Positions 8,582 to 17,300 of a stretch of DNA of 64,000 bases are shown in pieces (position 1 is the first letter of the stretch; the number at the start of each line of letters is the position of its first letter). The notes beneath the pieces were generated by a model that saw only the letters and a list, made by a program, of their open reading frames with translations, was not told where the DNA came from and did not search any database. Location: assembly GCA_002529455.1 (NCBI GenBank), contig NYMS01000041.1, forward strand, positions 54,352-118,351. The letters are read 5' to 3'. The DNA comes from Glycomyces fuscus (GTDB taxonomy: Bacteria > Actinomycetota > Actinomycetes > Streptosporangiales > Streptosporangiaceae). A program made the translations under genes and the position numbers.

Positions 8582-9667
8582 ATGGAACCCACCATCGCCC
8601 TCATCATCCTCGCGGTCGTCGTCGTGGCCGTCGCCCTCTCGGCGATCCGCATCGTCCCGCAGGCCAGGGCGTACAACATCGAGCGCTTCGGCCGCTACAT
8701 CCGCACGCTCAACCCCGGACTGAACTTCCTCATCCCGGGCGTCGACCGCGTCAACTCCAAGTTCGACCTGCGCGAGCAGGTGTTCACCTCGCGCCCGCAA
8801 CCGGTGATCACCGAGGACAACCTGGTCGTCAACATCGACACCGTGCTGTACTACCAGGTCACCGACCCCCGGGCGGCGGCCTACGAGGTCGCCAACTACA
8901 TCCAGGCCATCGACCAGCTCACCGTCACCACGCTGCGCAACGTCATCGGCTCCATGGACCTGGAGAAGACCCTCACCTCCCGCGAGGAGATCAACACCCG
9001 TCTGCGCGGGGTCCTGGACGAGACCACCGGCAAGTGGGGCATCCGCGTCAACCGCGTGGAGATCAAGGCCATCGACCCGCCGCCCACCATCAAGGAGGCG
9101 ATGGAGAAGCAGATGCGGGCCGACCGCGACAAGCGCGCGGCCATCCTCCACGCCGAGGGCGAGCGCCAGGCGCGCATCCTCAAGGCGGAGGGCGCCCGCC
9201 AGCAGGCCATCCTGGAGGCCCAGGGCGACCAGCAGGCGGCCATCCTGCGCGCCGACGGCGAGGCCAAGGCGGTCGAGCGCGTGTTCCAGGCGGTGCACGC
9301 CAACAACGCCGACGCCAAGGTGCTCGCCTACAAGTACCTGGAGACCCTGCCGTCCCTGGCCGAGGGCGAGGGCAACACCTTCTGGGTGATCCCCGGCGAG
9401 CTCACCGAGGCCGTCAAGAACGTCAGCCACGCCTTCGCGGGCAACGCCTCGACGGTCCCCTCCACGGAGAGGGAGGGCGAGAAGGCCGGTCCCCAGGGAC
9501 CCGCGCAGCTCACGGCGCCCGATCCCGCCCAGTCCTCGTCGGCGCAGGCCGCCATGGACGCGGCCGAGGCCGCCGAACGCGCGGTGGCCGACGCCCGCGA
9601 CGACGTCCGGCGGGCCGGGGCGGGCCTCGGCGGCTCCCGGCCGCCCGGACCGCGCGAGGAGGAGTAG
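8582..9667 (+). CDS. SPFH/band 7 domain membrane protein (QmcA/stomatin-like)
   Basis: 361 residues: an N-terminal membrane anchor (~5-25), then an SPFH domain from ~30 to 210 with 'RIVPQARAYNIERFGRY', 'LREQVFTSRPQPVITEDNLVVNIDTVLYYQV' and 'LDETTGKWGIRVNRVEIKAIDPP', all typical of the QmcA/HflK-like branch. A long Ala/Glu/Gln-rich coiled coil (~175-235) follows, where the units 'ILxAEGERQAxIL' repeat several times. The Ala/Pro-rich C-terminal tail is probably disordered. Such proteins oligomerise into membrane scaffolds and can regulate FtsH-type proteases. The NfeD partner directly upstream supports this. It ends in a GC-rich terminator shared with the convergent reductase gene. Confidence 0.92.
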   Translation: MEPTIALIILAVVVVAVALSAIRIVPQARAYNIERFGRYIRTLNPGLNFLIPGVDRVNSKFDLREQVFTSRPQPVITEDNLVVNIDTVLYYQVTDPRAAAYEVANYIQAIDQLTVTTLRNVIGSMDLEKTLTSREEINTRLRGVLDETTGKWGIRVNRVEIKAIDPPPTIKEAMEKQMRADRDKRAAILHAEGERQARILKAEGARQQAILEAQGDQQAAILRADGEAKAVERVFQAVHANNADAKVLAYKYLETLPSLAEGEGNTFWVIPGELTEAVKNVSHAFAGNASTVPSTEREGEKAGPQGPAQLTAPDPAQSSSAQAAMDAAEAAERAVADARDDVRRAGAGLGGSRPPGPREEE

Positions 9668-9690
9668 CCCCGCCGCACCGGCGGGGCCGG

Positions 9691-9719
9691 CAGGGGGGGA
9701 GGGGCCGCCCTCCCCCCTG
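9691..9719. terminator. Bidirectional G/C-run hairpin
   Basis: GGGGGGAGGG pairs with CCCTCCCCCC around a 4-nt loop, with one bulged G. It lies between the convergent SPFH and quinone reductase genes. Confidence 0.6.
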
Positions 9720-9747
9720 TCGTGTGCGCGGCCCGCGCCCGCCCGGC

Positions 9748-10713
9748 TCAGACCAGCAGGAGCTTGCCGGTGGTCCTGCGCGAGGCCAGGTCGCTCTGGG
9801 CGCGCCCCGCGTCGGACAGCGGGTGGCGGCCGCCGATCCGCACGTCCAGACGGCCCTCGCCCACCAGCGCGAACAGGTCGCGGGCCCGTCCCAGGAGCTC
9901 CTCGCGGTCGGCCACGAAGTAGGCCAGCGAGGGCCTGGTCAGGTACACCGAGCCGGCGGAGTTGAGCCGCTGCGGGTCCACCGGGGCCACCTCTCCCGAG
10001 GACTGCCCGAACAGGGCCAGCACGCCGCGCGGGCGCAGCGAGGCCAGGCTGGCGTCGAAGGTGTCCCGGCCGACGCCGTCGTAGACCGCGGCCACGCCCT
10101 CGCCGCCGGTGAGGTCGCGCACCGCCTCGGCCACGGGGGTCTCGGTGTAGCGGACCACCTCGTCCGCGCCCGCCTCCCGGGCGACGCGCTCCTTCTCCTC
10201 GGTGGACACGGTGCCGATGACGCGCGCCCCGCGCTCCTTGGCCAGCTGGGTGAGCAGCAGGCCGGTGCCGCCCGCCGCCGCGTGCACCAGCACGGTGTCG
10301 CCCTCGGCCACCGGGTACACCGAGCGGACGAGGTAGTGGGCGGTCATGCCCTGGAGCAGCAGGGCGGCCGCCTGCTCGGTGGAGACCGCGTCCGGCACGG
10401 GGACGACCAGCGAGGCCTTGACCACGGCCCGTTCGGCGTACGCGCCGGGGGCCATCGCCCAACCGACCCGCTGCCCCACGGACAGGTCGCCGACGCCCTC
10501 GCCGACGGCGGCCACCACGCCCGCGCCCTCCATCCCGGGAACGTAGGGGAGCGGGACGTCGTACAGGCCGCTGCGCTGGTAGATGTCGATGAAGTTGACC
10601 CCGCGGGCCTCCACGTCGATCAGGACCTCACCGGGACCGGGCGCCGGGTCGTCCCTCTCGGCCAGCCGCAGTACCTCGGGTCCGCCGTTCTCCTCGATCA
10701 CGATGGCGCGCAT
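9748..10713 (-). CDS. NADPH:quinone oxidoreductase (zinc-independent MDR family)
   Basis: 321 residues with the quinone oxidoreductase opening 'MRAIVIEENGGPEVL', 'VEARGVNFIDIYQRSGLY', 'PYVPGMEGAGVVAAVGEGV' and the NADPH-binding 'VLVHAAAGGTGLLLTQLAKERGARVIGTVSTEEK'. The catalytic zinc cysteines of true alcohol dehydrogenases are absent. The enzyme would reduce quinones or other alpha,beta-unsaturated carbonyls with NADPH in the cytoplasm. Length is normal for the family. It is followed on the same strand by the kinase gene's 3' end, with 79 bp between them, so co-transcription with the kinase upstream is possible but not evident. Start ATG 10713 is preceded by GGAGCAG. Confidence 0.92.
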   Translation of the reverse strand: MRAIVIEENGGPEVLRLAERDDPAPGPGEVLIDVEARGVNFIDIYQRSGLYDVPLPYVPGMEGAGVVAAVGEGVGDLSVGQRVGWAMAPGAYAERAVVKASLVVPVPDAVSTEQAAALLLQGMTAHYLVRSVYPVAEGDTVLVHAAAGGTGLLLTQLAKERGARVIGTVSTEEKERVAREAGADEVVRYTETPVAEAVRDLTGGEGVAAVYDGVGRDTFDASLASLRPRGVLALFGQSSGEVAPVDPQRLNSAGSVYLTRPSLAYFVADREELLGRARDLFALVGEGRLDVRIGGRHPLSDAGRAQSDLASRRTTGKLLLV

Positions 10714-10792
10714 GGGCCCACTGCTCCTTCCGGTTCGGTTCCCGGCATCATGTCAGCCCGGCGCCGGAACCGGCCACGGCGGGTCGGCCCGC

Positions 10793-12982
10793 CTACCCCT
10801 CCCGGAGGACCTCGTGGACCGAGAAGGCGGTGAAGAGCACTCCGAGGAGGTCGTTGCCCGGCCCCTGCCGGGTCACGATGCCGGTCCGGCGGCGGTCCTC
10901 GGCGTCCTCGGCGTCGTCGGGCAGCGGCTCCTCGTCCACCGTGGTCACGGCGTGCTCCCCGTTGACCCACAGGGACAGCTCCATGACCTCGTTGCCCTCC
11001 CCCTCCTCCTGGAGGGAGCAGGAGAGGGTGACGGTGTTGGTGGGAGCGGTCTCGGCGTCGAAGTCGTAGGGGTCGCCGCCGGCTTCGTAGCCGTACTCAC
11101 CACGCACCGACTCGTCGAAGAGGGGGTAGGGCTCGTACGCGGCGACGTCGGTGGTCTCCGCGAGCGTGCGGTCGCCCTCGCCCTCGTGCATGCGGCGGAT
11201 CTCCGCGCGCCGGCCGTCGTAGCGCAGCAGGCCCTCGTACTGGCTGCGGTGCTCCTCGCCGTCGTTGTCCCAGCAGCGCACGCCGAACGTCGCCTGTTCG
11301 GGGCCCTCGACCACGTACGCGCTGGTGCTCACCAGGACGCTGTCCGGACGGGCCCTCTCCTCGTCCAGGGGCGCGACCTCGCCCCGGCTGGGGCTGGACT
11401 CGGGGTCGAGCTGGAGCAGGAGCCCGCTCTGCTCGGCCCAGTAGCCGTCGGACTCCCCGGCCTCGTAGGGCTGGTTCGTCCAGCCGTGATCGGTGGTGAA
11501 GTCGGTGTTGTAGACGGAGACGGTGTTCTCCGGGATCTCCGGGCCGCCGCCCAGCACGGCCGCCGTGCCCACGGCGGCCGCCAGGACGACCGCGCCCGCA
11601 CCCGCGCCGATCACCACCATCCGCCCGCGTCCGCGCGGGGCACCGCCGGGGGGCTGGGCCGTTCCGCCGGGGCCGGAGTAGGCGGGCTGGCCCCGCGGCG
11701 GGGACGCGTGGCCGCCGGGCCCCTGGTGCGGCGGGGGGAAGTGACCGCCGGAGCCGGCGTGGTGGCCGTGGACCCGCGCCCGGCCCTGGGGCGGGTACCC
11801 GCCGTATCCCGTGCCCGGGTGGGGACCCGAGGGCGGGACGTCCCAGCCGCCGGGCCGCTGCTCCACGCGGGCCGGCTGGACCGGGGGAGGCGGCTGCACC
11901 GGCTGCCGGACCTGTGCGGGCTGCGCGTACGGGGCGTACCGCGCGGTCTGCGCCTGGGCGGGCTGTGCCTGGACGGACCGGCCGCCTTCCGGGGCGGCCG
12001 CGCCCCGCTGCGGGCCGCCCGGCGCCTGGCGCGCCTCGGGTCCGCCCTCCCCGGCCCCGGTGTCCTCCGGAGGCCGCCCCGGGACGGGTGAGCTGCTCGG
12101 CGGCGCCCACGAGGTGCTGATGGTGTGCTCCACCTCGGCCTCCTGCGGGTCCTCCTGGCCGGTCAGCCGTGCCAGGAGCTGCTTGGAGGTGGGGCGGTTG
12201 GCCGGGTCCTTGTCCAGAGCCGCGGCGACCAGGTCGTACAGGTCCGGGTCCAGGCCGTCCAGGCGCGGCGGCGCCGAGGCGATGTTGTGCAGGACGGCGG
12301 GCACCGTGGCGGCGTCGAAGGGGGCGGTGCCGGTTCCGGCGAAGGCCACCAGGCAGCCCCACGCGAAGATGTCGGCGGCCGCGGTGGCCCGCCGGCCCAG
12401 GATCAGCTCCGGGGCCATGTACGAGGGGGTGCCCATGAGCTGGCTGGAGCGGGTGACCGCGTCCGCGGCCTCGTCCAGGGCGCGGGCGATGCCGAAGTCG
12501 ATGACCTTCGGGCCGACCGGGGAGAGCAGCACGTTCGCCGGTTTGAGGTCGCGGTGGACCACCCCGGACCCGTGGATGGCGGTGAGCGCCGCGGCCACGC
12601 CCATGGCCAGGCCCTCCAGGGTGCCGCCCGCCATAGGGCCGTCCGCGCGGACCGCCTGGTCCAGGTTCGGGCCCGGCACGTACTCCGAGACGATGAAGAG
12701 GGGCTCGCCCTCCAGGCGGGCGTCGATCACCCCGGCGGTGGAGAAGCGGGCCACGCGGCGCGCGGCCTCGACCTCGCGGGCGAAGCGGAGGCGGAACGAC
12801 TCGTCGTCGGCCAGGTCGGGGTGGATGAGCTTCACGGCGACGGGCCGGTCGGAGGCGTCCCTGGCGAGGTAGACGGTGCCCATGCCGCCCCGGCCGAGAC
12901 GGCTCACGACGCGGTAACCGTCGAGTTCGCGCGGGTCCCCCACGCGCAGGGGTTTGCCGCTCTGGTGCCCGTTCGACGTCAC
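10793..12982 (-). CDS. Receptor-type Ser/Thr protein kinase with an extracytoplasmic beta-rich domain
   Basis: 729 residues from GTG 12982, chosen because GAGGGA lies 9 nt upstream and the kinase fold starts shortly after. Residues ~20-285 are a complete Hanks-type kinase: glycine loop 'LGRGGMGTVYLA', Lys51, catalytic 'HRDLKPAN' (Asp145), DFG at 162-164 and 'GTPSYMAPE'. A long Pro/Gln/Gly-rich linker follows (~300-470), then one transmembrane helix ('MVVIGAGAGAVVLAAAVGTAAVLGG', ~490-515). The ~215-residue outer domain has alternating beta-like segments and no PASTA repeats; 'SVYNTDFTTDHGW' suggests a lectin/glucanase-like jelly roll, which is only a guess. It probably senses a surface ligand and phosphorylates cytoplasmic targets. 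No partner phosphatase is adjacent. Confidence 0.92.
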   Translation of the reverse strand: MTSNGHQSGKPLRVGDPRELDGYRVVSRLGRGGMGTVYLARDASDRPVAVKLIHPDLADDESFRLRFAREVEAARRVARFSTAGVIDARLEGEPLFIVSEYVPGPNLDQAVRADGPMAGGTLEGLAMGVAAALTAIHGSGVVHRDLKPANVLLSPVGPKVIDFGIARALDEAADAVTRSSQLMGTPSYMAPELILGRRATAAADIFAWGCLVAFAGTGTAPFDAATVPAVLHNIASAPPRLDGLDPDLYDLVAAALDKDPANRPTSKQLLARLTGQEDPQEAEVEHTISTSWAPPSSSPVPGRPPEDTGAGEGGPEARQAPGGPQRGAAAPEGGRSVQAQPAQAQTARYAPYAQPAQVRQPVQPPPPVQPARVEQRPGGWDVPPSGPHPGTGYGGYPPQGRARVHGHHAGSGGHFPPPHQGPGGHASPPRGQPAYSGPGGTAQPPGGAPRGRGRMVVIGAGAGAVVLAAAVGTAAVLGGGPEIPENTVSVYNTDFTTDHGWTNQPYEAGESDGYWAEQSGLLLQLDPESSPSRGEVAPLDEERARPDSVLVSTSAYVVEGPEQATFGVRCWDNDGEEHRSQYEGLLRYDGRRAEIRRMHEGEGDRTLAETTDVAAYEPYPLFDESVRGEYGYEAGGDPYDFDAETAPTNTVTLSCSLQEEGEGNEVMELSLWVNGEHAVTTVDEEPLPDDAEDAEDRRRTGIVTRQGPGNDLLGVLFTAFSVHEVLREG

Positions 12983-13411
12983 AGTTGGGGGTCCCTCACA
13001 TGAATCGTGGAGTTCGCGCCACCAGCGTATCGATGCCGACACGCCGGTGCGCTCTGGACTGACCGGTCCCTGGGACCCCGCGGACGCGACCCGGGCCCGG
13101 GGGACGGGGCGGCCGGGAGCGGCCGGTCCCCGAGGGGTCCTCGGCGAGGTGGACGGTGCCCGTGCCGCCGGACCCCGGGCGGTTCGGGACGCGGTGGCCC
13201 TCCGGGACACGGGGGTCTGCCGGAGCGGGGCGCTCTGCCGCTGTGCGACGTCACGGAAAGGGGGGCCTCACGGTTGCCGGGGGGCGAACCGTCAAGGGTA
13301 CCGGTCGGCGCGGAACGCGCGGGGGGCACCGGGGACGGCGGCCCCGTGGTCACCCGGGGGGATGCCTCTCGCGTCGAAACGGTTCCCCGGAGGCACCGGT
13401 TTCGCTAGGAT
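12983..13411. other. Non-coding gap upstream of kinase and DUF6504-type gene
   Basis: About 430 bp between divergent genes. The segment 13130-13250 loosely repeats reverse-complement-like fragments of the kinase start region (for example 'GGCGAGGTGGACGGTGCCCG'), perhaps an old partial duplication. No ORF has a start signal or a recognisable product. Confidence 0.4.
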
Positions 13412-13427
13412 TAGAACACACGTTCGA
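13412..13427. promoter_or_regulatory. LexA/SOS-box-like palindrome
   Basis: TAGAACACACGTTCGA fits the actinobacterial LexA site TCGAAC-N4-GTTCGA with a single mismatch (A for C at position 2). It lies 71 bp upstream of the small DUF6504-type gene, a sensible position for a promoter-proximal operator. This is a motif match only; binding is not shown. Confidence 0.55.
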
Positions 13428-13497
13428 ACACCTGGCCGCGTCTTCCCCACGGATGGGTGTCCCGGTGGCGTGTGCCGGGACTGACAGGAGGCGGATG

Positions 13498-13785
13498 ATG
13501 CTGAGGGGAAGTGTCGTGGGACGGTACTACGGGGCGGAGGTGACCGTGGTCGAGGACGACGGGCGCCCGGCCCGGTTCGTGTGGAACGGCAGGGTGTACG
13601 GGGTGCGCAGGATCCTCGAACACTGGGTCACGCTGCGCATGGACTGGTCGCCGACGAGGGAGTCCCAGGCGCCCGAGCGCAGGCACTGGCGGGTGGAGGC
13701 GGGCACGGCCCAGTCGCAGGGGGTGTACGAACTGCGCCACGACACGGCCACCGGCGGGTGGCTGCTCTCCCGGGTGTGGGGTTAG
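13498..13785 (+). CDS. DUF6504-type small protein
   Basis: 95 residues: 'GRYYGAEVTVVEDDGRPARFVWNGRVYGVRRILEHW' followed by a short charged loop and 'HWRVEAGTAQSQGVYELRHDTATGGWLLSRVWG'. This small all-beta layout matches proteins annotated as DUF6504. From memory, members are found near imuB/dnaE2-type mutagenesis genes in some actinomycetes, which I cannot verify here. ATG 13498 is chosen because AGGAGG lies 6 nt before it; ATG 13495 is directly in front. An SOS-box-like site stands 71 bp upstream, consistent with DNA-damage control. No polymerase gene is in the window. The biochemical function is unknown. Confidence 0.8.
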   Translation: MLRGSVVGRYYGAEVTVVEDDGRPARFVWNGRVYGVRRILEHWVTLRMDWSPTRESQAPERRHWRVEAGTAQSQGVYELRHDTATGGWLLSRVWG

Positions 13786-13815
13786 GGCGCGTTGGGCGCG
13801 CACCTCACCGTGTGC

Positions 13816-13832
13816 CCGCCCGCGACGGGCGG
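13816..13832. terminator. Small hairpin between convergent genes
   Basis: CCGCCCG/CGGGCGG stem with a 3-nt loop between the DUF6504-type gene and the convergent acetyltransferase. Confidence 0.35.
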
Positions 13833-13936
13833 CGGACGCCGGGCGCGCTCGGCGGTGATCCCCGGGCCGCTCCGCGACCGCGGTCCGGGGCCCGTGCGAC
13901 ACCGTCCGCGTGCCCGGTGCGGCCCGCGCCCGCGGG

Positions 13937-14512
13937 TCAGCCCAGGTCGCCGGGGAGCAGGCTGTACACCGCCAGGTCGGTGCGGCCCTCGTGCAGCGGC
14001 ATCGCGCTGCGTTCGACGCCCTCGAAGCTGAACCCGGACCGCTCCGCGACCCGGCGCGAACCGGTGTTCCCGGTGGCCGCCTTGATCTCCACCCGCTGGA
14101 AGCCCTGGTCCAGCGCCCAGCGGGAGACGGCCACGGTCGCCTCCGTCGCGTACCCGCGGCCGCGGCCCCACGGCGAGACCCAGTAGCCGACCTCGGTGGT
14201 CATCGCCGCCCACATGACACGCACCAGGCCCACCGAGCCCACGAGCCGCTTGGTCTCCTTCTCCACCATGGCCCACTGCTGGCCCTCACCGCAGGTGCGC
14301 AGGGCGGGGGCCACCTCGCAGCACCACCGCTCGGCCTCCTCCCGGGTGTAGGGCACCCCGGGGAGGGGGAGGGGGAGCCAGCGCTGGAGTTCGGCGTCGG
14401 TGCAGGACGCGTGCACGTCGTCGATGTCTCCCTCGACGAACGGACGCAGCCGCAGGTGCTCGGTCTCCAGGATCACGGACGGCAGCATCGATCTGTCTTG
14501 TGTGGCGGTCAC
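13937..14512 (-). CDS. GNAT family N-acetyltransferase (RimJ/RimL-like)
   Basis: 191 residues from GTG 14512, preceded by GGGGAGAG. The fold elements are in order: 'ILETEHLRLRPFVEGDIDDVHASC', 'VGSVGLVRV', 'TEVGYWVSPWGRGRGYATEATVAVSRWAL' (the acetyl-CoA pyrophosphate loop R/G-x-x-G-x-G/A) and 'VEIKAATGNTGSRRVAERSGFSFEG'. This is the arrangement of RimJ/RimL-type enzymes that acetylate protein N-termini or small amines with acetyl-CoA. The ORF extends upstream to 14569, but that part lacks start signals. It is transcribed alone, in the same direction as the amidase upstream, with 171 bp between. Its substrate is unknown. Confidence 0.9.
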   Translation of the reverse strand: MTATQDRSMLPSVILETEHLRLRPFVEGDIDDVHASCTDAELQRWLPLPLPGVPYTREEAERWCCEVAPALRTCGEGQQWAMVEKETKRLVGSVGLVRVMWAAMTTEVGYWVSPWGRGRGYATEATVAVSRWALDQGFQRVEIKAATGNTGSRRVAERSGFSFEGVERSAMPLHEGRTDLAVYSLLPGDLG

Positions 14513-14683
14513 GCCTCTCCCCTCGGGTCGGAGTGCGCTCACGATACGCGCAGTCCCCGAGTGCGGCACCCGTGTCCTCCGGGTGGGCCCGAGGGGAGGG
14601 CGGCGCCGCCCCGGCCAGGGGGTACCCCTCGGCGCGGCCGCGGAGCACAGCCCGGTCCACGGCCGCGGACGGGCGCTCCCGCC

Positions 14684-15793
14684 CTAGGCCGGGCCCGCGA
14701 TGACGCGCTGGCGGACCGCGCTGTCGAACACCTCGGCGAAGGCGTTGCCCGGGCACTCGGTCTCCAGCCAGTCGCGGTGCCGGGAGATCGCGTCGCCCGG
14801 CGTGACCGCGCCCGTGCCCGGGTTGACGTACTCGATCCGTGCGGCCGGGTCCAGGCCGGTCACCGCGCACAGCACGCGCAGCACGTCGACCAGGGAGTCC
14901 TGCGCCGCCTGCGTGGGCAGCTCGTCGGTGAAGTCCCCGAGCAGGCACACGCCCACGTTGCCGTGGTTGAACCCGTAGACGTGCCCGGCGGTCACCGACT
15001 CGGCCCGCCCCGGCCGCGGGACCCCGGAGAAGACCGGCACGCCGTCGTCACCGGAGTGGCGCCCCTCGTAGACCACCCCGTCGGGGTCGATGAGCACGTG
15101 GTAGCCGATGTCGCCCCACGCCTGCTGCACCGCGTGCAGGTAGTACACGGCCCGCACGTCCGCGGCGTGGTCCTCCCCGGTCGGCATCGCGGTGTGGTGC
15201 ACGGTCAGCGCCTGCACCGGGTGGAACTGCGCCTCCCACAGGTCGTTGCCCTGGTCGTCGAAGCGCCAGGACTCGTCGGCGCCCCAGCCCGCGCGGGTGC
15301 GGAACGCGACGCCGGCCCGGCCGCGCGGCGTGCCGGAGGCCCCGGCGGACAGCGACGCCTGCGCTGGACCGCCGAAACGCAGCCCCTCTCCGTCGTGCAG
15401 GTTCACGGCGGCGGCCTCCCCCCTCGAACGCACCTCGTACCCGGTGGCGCCCCCGGGCGCGCGCACCAGCGCGGCCGCGACGGGGTCCCGGTCGTCGCGG
15501 CCCCCGGTGTGCAGGTGCACCGGACGCCAGGAGCCCAGGCCGTCGGCGGTCTCGAAGCGGACCGCCGCGTCGGACTCCCCGGCCTCCCCGGTGACGGCCA
15601 CCACGTCGAAGCGCAGGTCCGGGCGGACGAGCCCGTCCGAGGCGGAGGGCTCCGCCAGGACCCGGGGGACCGTGCGGTCGCCACCGCCACCGCCACCGTC
15701 GGCCAGGGCGGGACGGGCGGAGGGGGGTGCGGTGCCCAGCGCGGTCAGCCCCGCGGCCGCGGTGGCACCGGTCAGGAGGGTACGCCTTCGCAT
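14684..15793 (-). CDS. Tat-exported N-acetylmuramoyl-L-alanine amidase (PGRP/amidase_2 family)
   Basis: 369 residues. The N-terminus 'MRRRTLLTGATAAAGLTALG' is a twin-arginine signal ending near 'ARPALA'. A beta-rich middle region (~45-160) is of the kind found in actinomycete secreted amidases. The C-terminal ~200 residues are a peptidoglycan recognition/amidase fold with the zinc ligands visible: His in 'LTVHHTAM', His in 'ISRHRDW' and Cys in 'ETECPGNAF'. The Tyr-containing 'AVYYLHAVQQAWGDIGYHVLIDPDGVVYEGR' is the family core. It should cut the bond between MurNAc and L-Ala in the cell wall. Its divergent neighbour is cobC; no link is apparent. The start is set by the Tat motif, as no strong Shine-Dalgarno is present. 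Confidence 0.92.
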   Translation of the reverse strand: MRRRTLLTGATAAAGLTALGTAPPSARPALADGGGGGGDRTVPRVLAEPSASDGLVRPDLRFDVVAVTGEAGESDAAVRFETADGLGSWRPVHLHTGGRDDRDPVAAALVRAPGGATGYEVRSRGEAAAVNLHDGEGLRFGGPAQASLSAGASGTPRGRAGVAFRTRAGWGADESWRFDDQGNDLWEAQFHPVQALTVHHTAMPTGEDHAADVRAVYYLHAVQQAWGDIGYHVLIDPDGVVYEGRHSGDDGVPVFSGVPRPGRAESVTAGHVYGFNHGNVGVCLLGDFTDELPTQAAQDSLVDVLRVLCAVTGLDPAARIEYVNPGTGAVTPGDAISRHRDWLETECPGNAFAEVFDSAVRQRVIAGPA

Positions 15794-15986
15794 CGTGTGT
15801 CCGTTCTGTCGGATCGGATGTGGGGGAGCGCTCCGGGAGCGGGAACGCGGACACCCTGACACAGCACTGTGATCCGCGCCACCAACGGCACGTCCGAATA
15901 TGCGGCAAAGGCAGCCCCGGTTATCGAAAGAGGCTGGTGATGCCGTATGGTGCGTTGTTTTTCCGATGAGGAAAGGAACATGTGGG

Positions 15987-17024
15987 GTGGGGGAGTACAT
16001 GGACACGGGCCACGACCTGCACCACCACGGTGACGCCGAGGTCGGCGGCGGACTGCTCGACCTGGCCGTCAACGTGCGGAGCGAGGAGCCGCCCGCCTGG
16101 CTGGGGCGGCTCCTCGCCGACTCGCTGACGCGCCTGGGCGCCTACCCCGACCCCTCCCGGGCCCGGGAGGCGGTCGCCCGGCGCCACGGGCGGCGGACGG
16201 ACGAGGTCCTGCTCACCGCCGGGGCGGCCGAGGCCTTCGTCCTGCTCGCCCGGGTCCTGGAACCCCGGCGGGCGGTCGTCGTGCACCCCCAGTTCACCGA
16301 GCCCGAGGCCGCCCTGCGCGCCGCCGGGCACGCCGTGGACCGGGTGCTGCTGGAACCGGACTTCACGCTCGACCCCGGACTGGTCCCCGAGGACGCCGAC
16401 CTGGTCGTGGTGGGCAACCCGACCAACCCGACCTCCGTGCTCCACCCGGGCGGGGTCCTGGCCGGGCTGGCCCGACCGGGCCGCGTGCTGGTCGTGGACG
16501 AGGCCTTCGCCGACTGCGTTCCCGGCGAACCGGAGTCGCTGGCCTCCCGGAGGGACCTGCCGGGGCTGGTGGTGGTGCGCAGCCTCACCAAGACCTGGTC
16601 CCTGGCCGGGCTGCGCGCCGGGTACCTGCTCGCCGCGCCCGGACTGACCGCCCGGCTGGCCGGAGCCCAGCCCCTGTGGTCGGTGTCCACGCCCGCCCTG
16701 GTCGCGGTGGAGGCGTGCTGTTCGCCGGAGGCCCTCGCCGAGGCCGACGCCTGGGCGGTCTCCCTGGCGGCCCACCGCGACGACCTCGCCGAGGGCCTGC
16801 GGAGCCTGGGCCTGCGGGTGGTGCCGGGGGCGCGGGCCTCGTTCCTGCTGGTCGCCGACCCTGAGGCGGACCGGTTGCGGACCCGCCTCAGGGAACGGGG
16901 GATCGCGGTCCGCCGCGGGGACACCTTTCCCGGCCTGGGGCCGGAGTGGTTCCGGGTGGCGGTCCGCGAGCCCGCCGTCCACCGCGTCCTGACGGACGCG
17001 TTGGGGGAGCTGCTCGCCGGATGA
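15987..17024 (+). CDS. cobC: CobC-like PLP-dependent aminotransferase/decarboxylase (Rv2231c family)
   Basis: 345 residues of the class I/II aminotransferase fold: 'LDLAVNVRSEEPPAWLGRLL', 'GAYPDPSRAREAVARRHGRRTDEVLLTAGAAEAFVLLA', 'VVGNPTNPTSVLHP', 'VVDEAFADCVPGE' and the PLP lysine in 'RSLTKTWSLAGLRAGYLL' (Lys202). The actinobacterial members are called CobC and are thought to make the aminopropanol arm of cobalamin by decarboxylating threonine phosphate. This fits cbiB, BluB-CobT and the siroheme synthase in the window. Histidinol-phosphate aminotransferase is the main alternative, but the family opening and context favour CobC. GTG 15987 has AAAGGA 9 nt upstream; ATG 15999 is possible with a too-close GGGGAG. 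The gene stands alone, 276 bp before the fusion gene. Confidence 0.85.
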   Translation: MGEYMDTGHDLHHHGDAEVGGGLLDLAVNVRSEEPPAWLGRLLADSLTRLGAYPDPSRAREAVARRHGRRTDEVLLTAGAAEAFVLLARVLEPRRAVVVHPQFTEPEAALRAAGHAVDRVLLEPDFTLDPGLVPEDADLVVVGNPTNPTSVLHPGGVLAGLARPGRVLVVDEAFADCVPGEPESLASRRDLPGLVVVRSLTKTWSLAGLRAGYLLAAPGLTARLAGAQPLWSVSTPALVAVEACCSPEALAEADAWAVSLAAHRDDLAEGLRSLGLRVVPGARASFLLVADPEADRLRTRLRERGIAVRRGDTFPGLGPEWFRVAVREPAVHRVLTDALGELLAG

Positions 17025-17300
17025 GGCGTCGCCCCGAGGAAGGGGCCGCGGTCTCCCGCGCCTGTTCGCGCCCGCCCCGACCCGGGGTGCGGGGTCCGGG
17101 GCCCGCGGGAGCCAGCGCGCGCCCACCCGGTCTCTGGCACAGTTGGTGGTGACTCGGGAGCCCTGGCGGCCGGGTCGGGACCGGCGGCCCGGGGTCCGCA
17201 GGACCCGTGCGGGCGGCGCGGAAGCGGCGGACTACGCTTACCGGTCTACGCCGGACAAGGCGGAAACGGGCCGTCAAAACACCTCTTTCGTGGAGCGATC

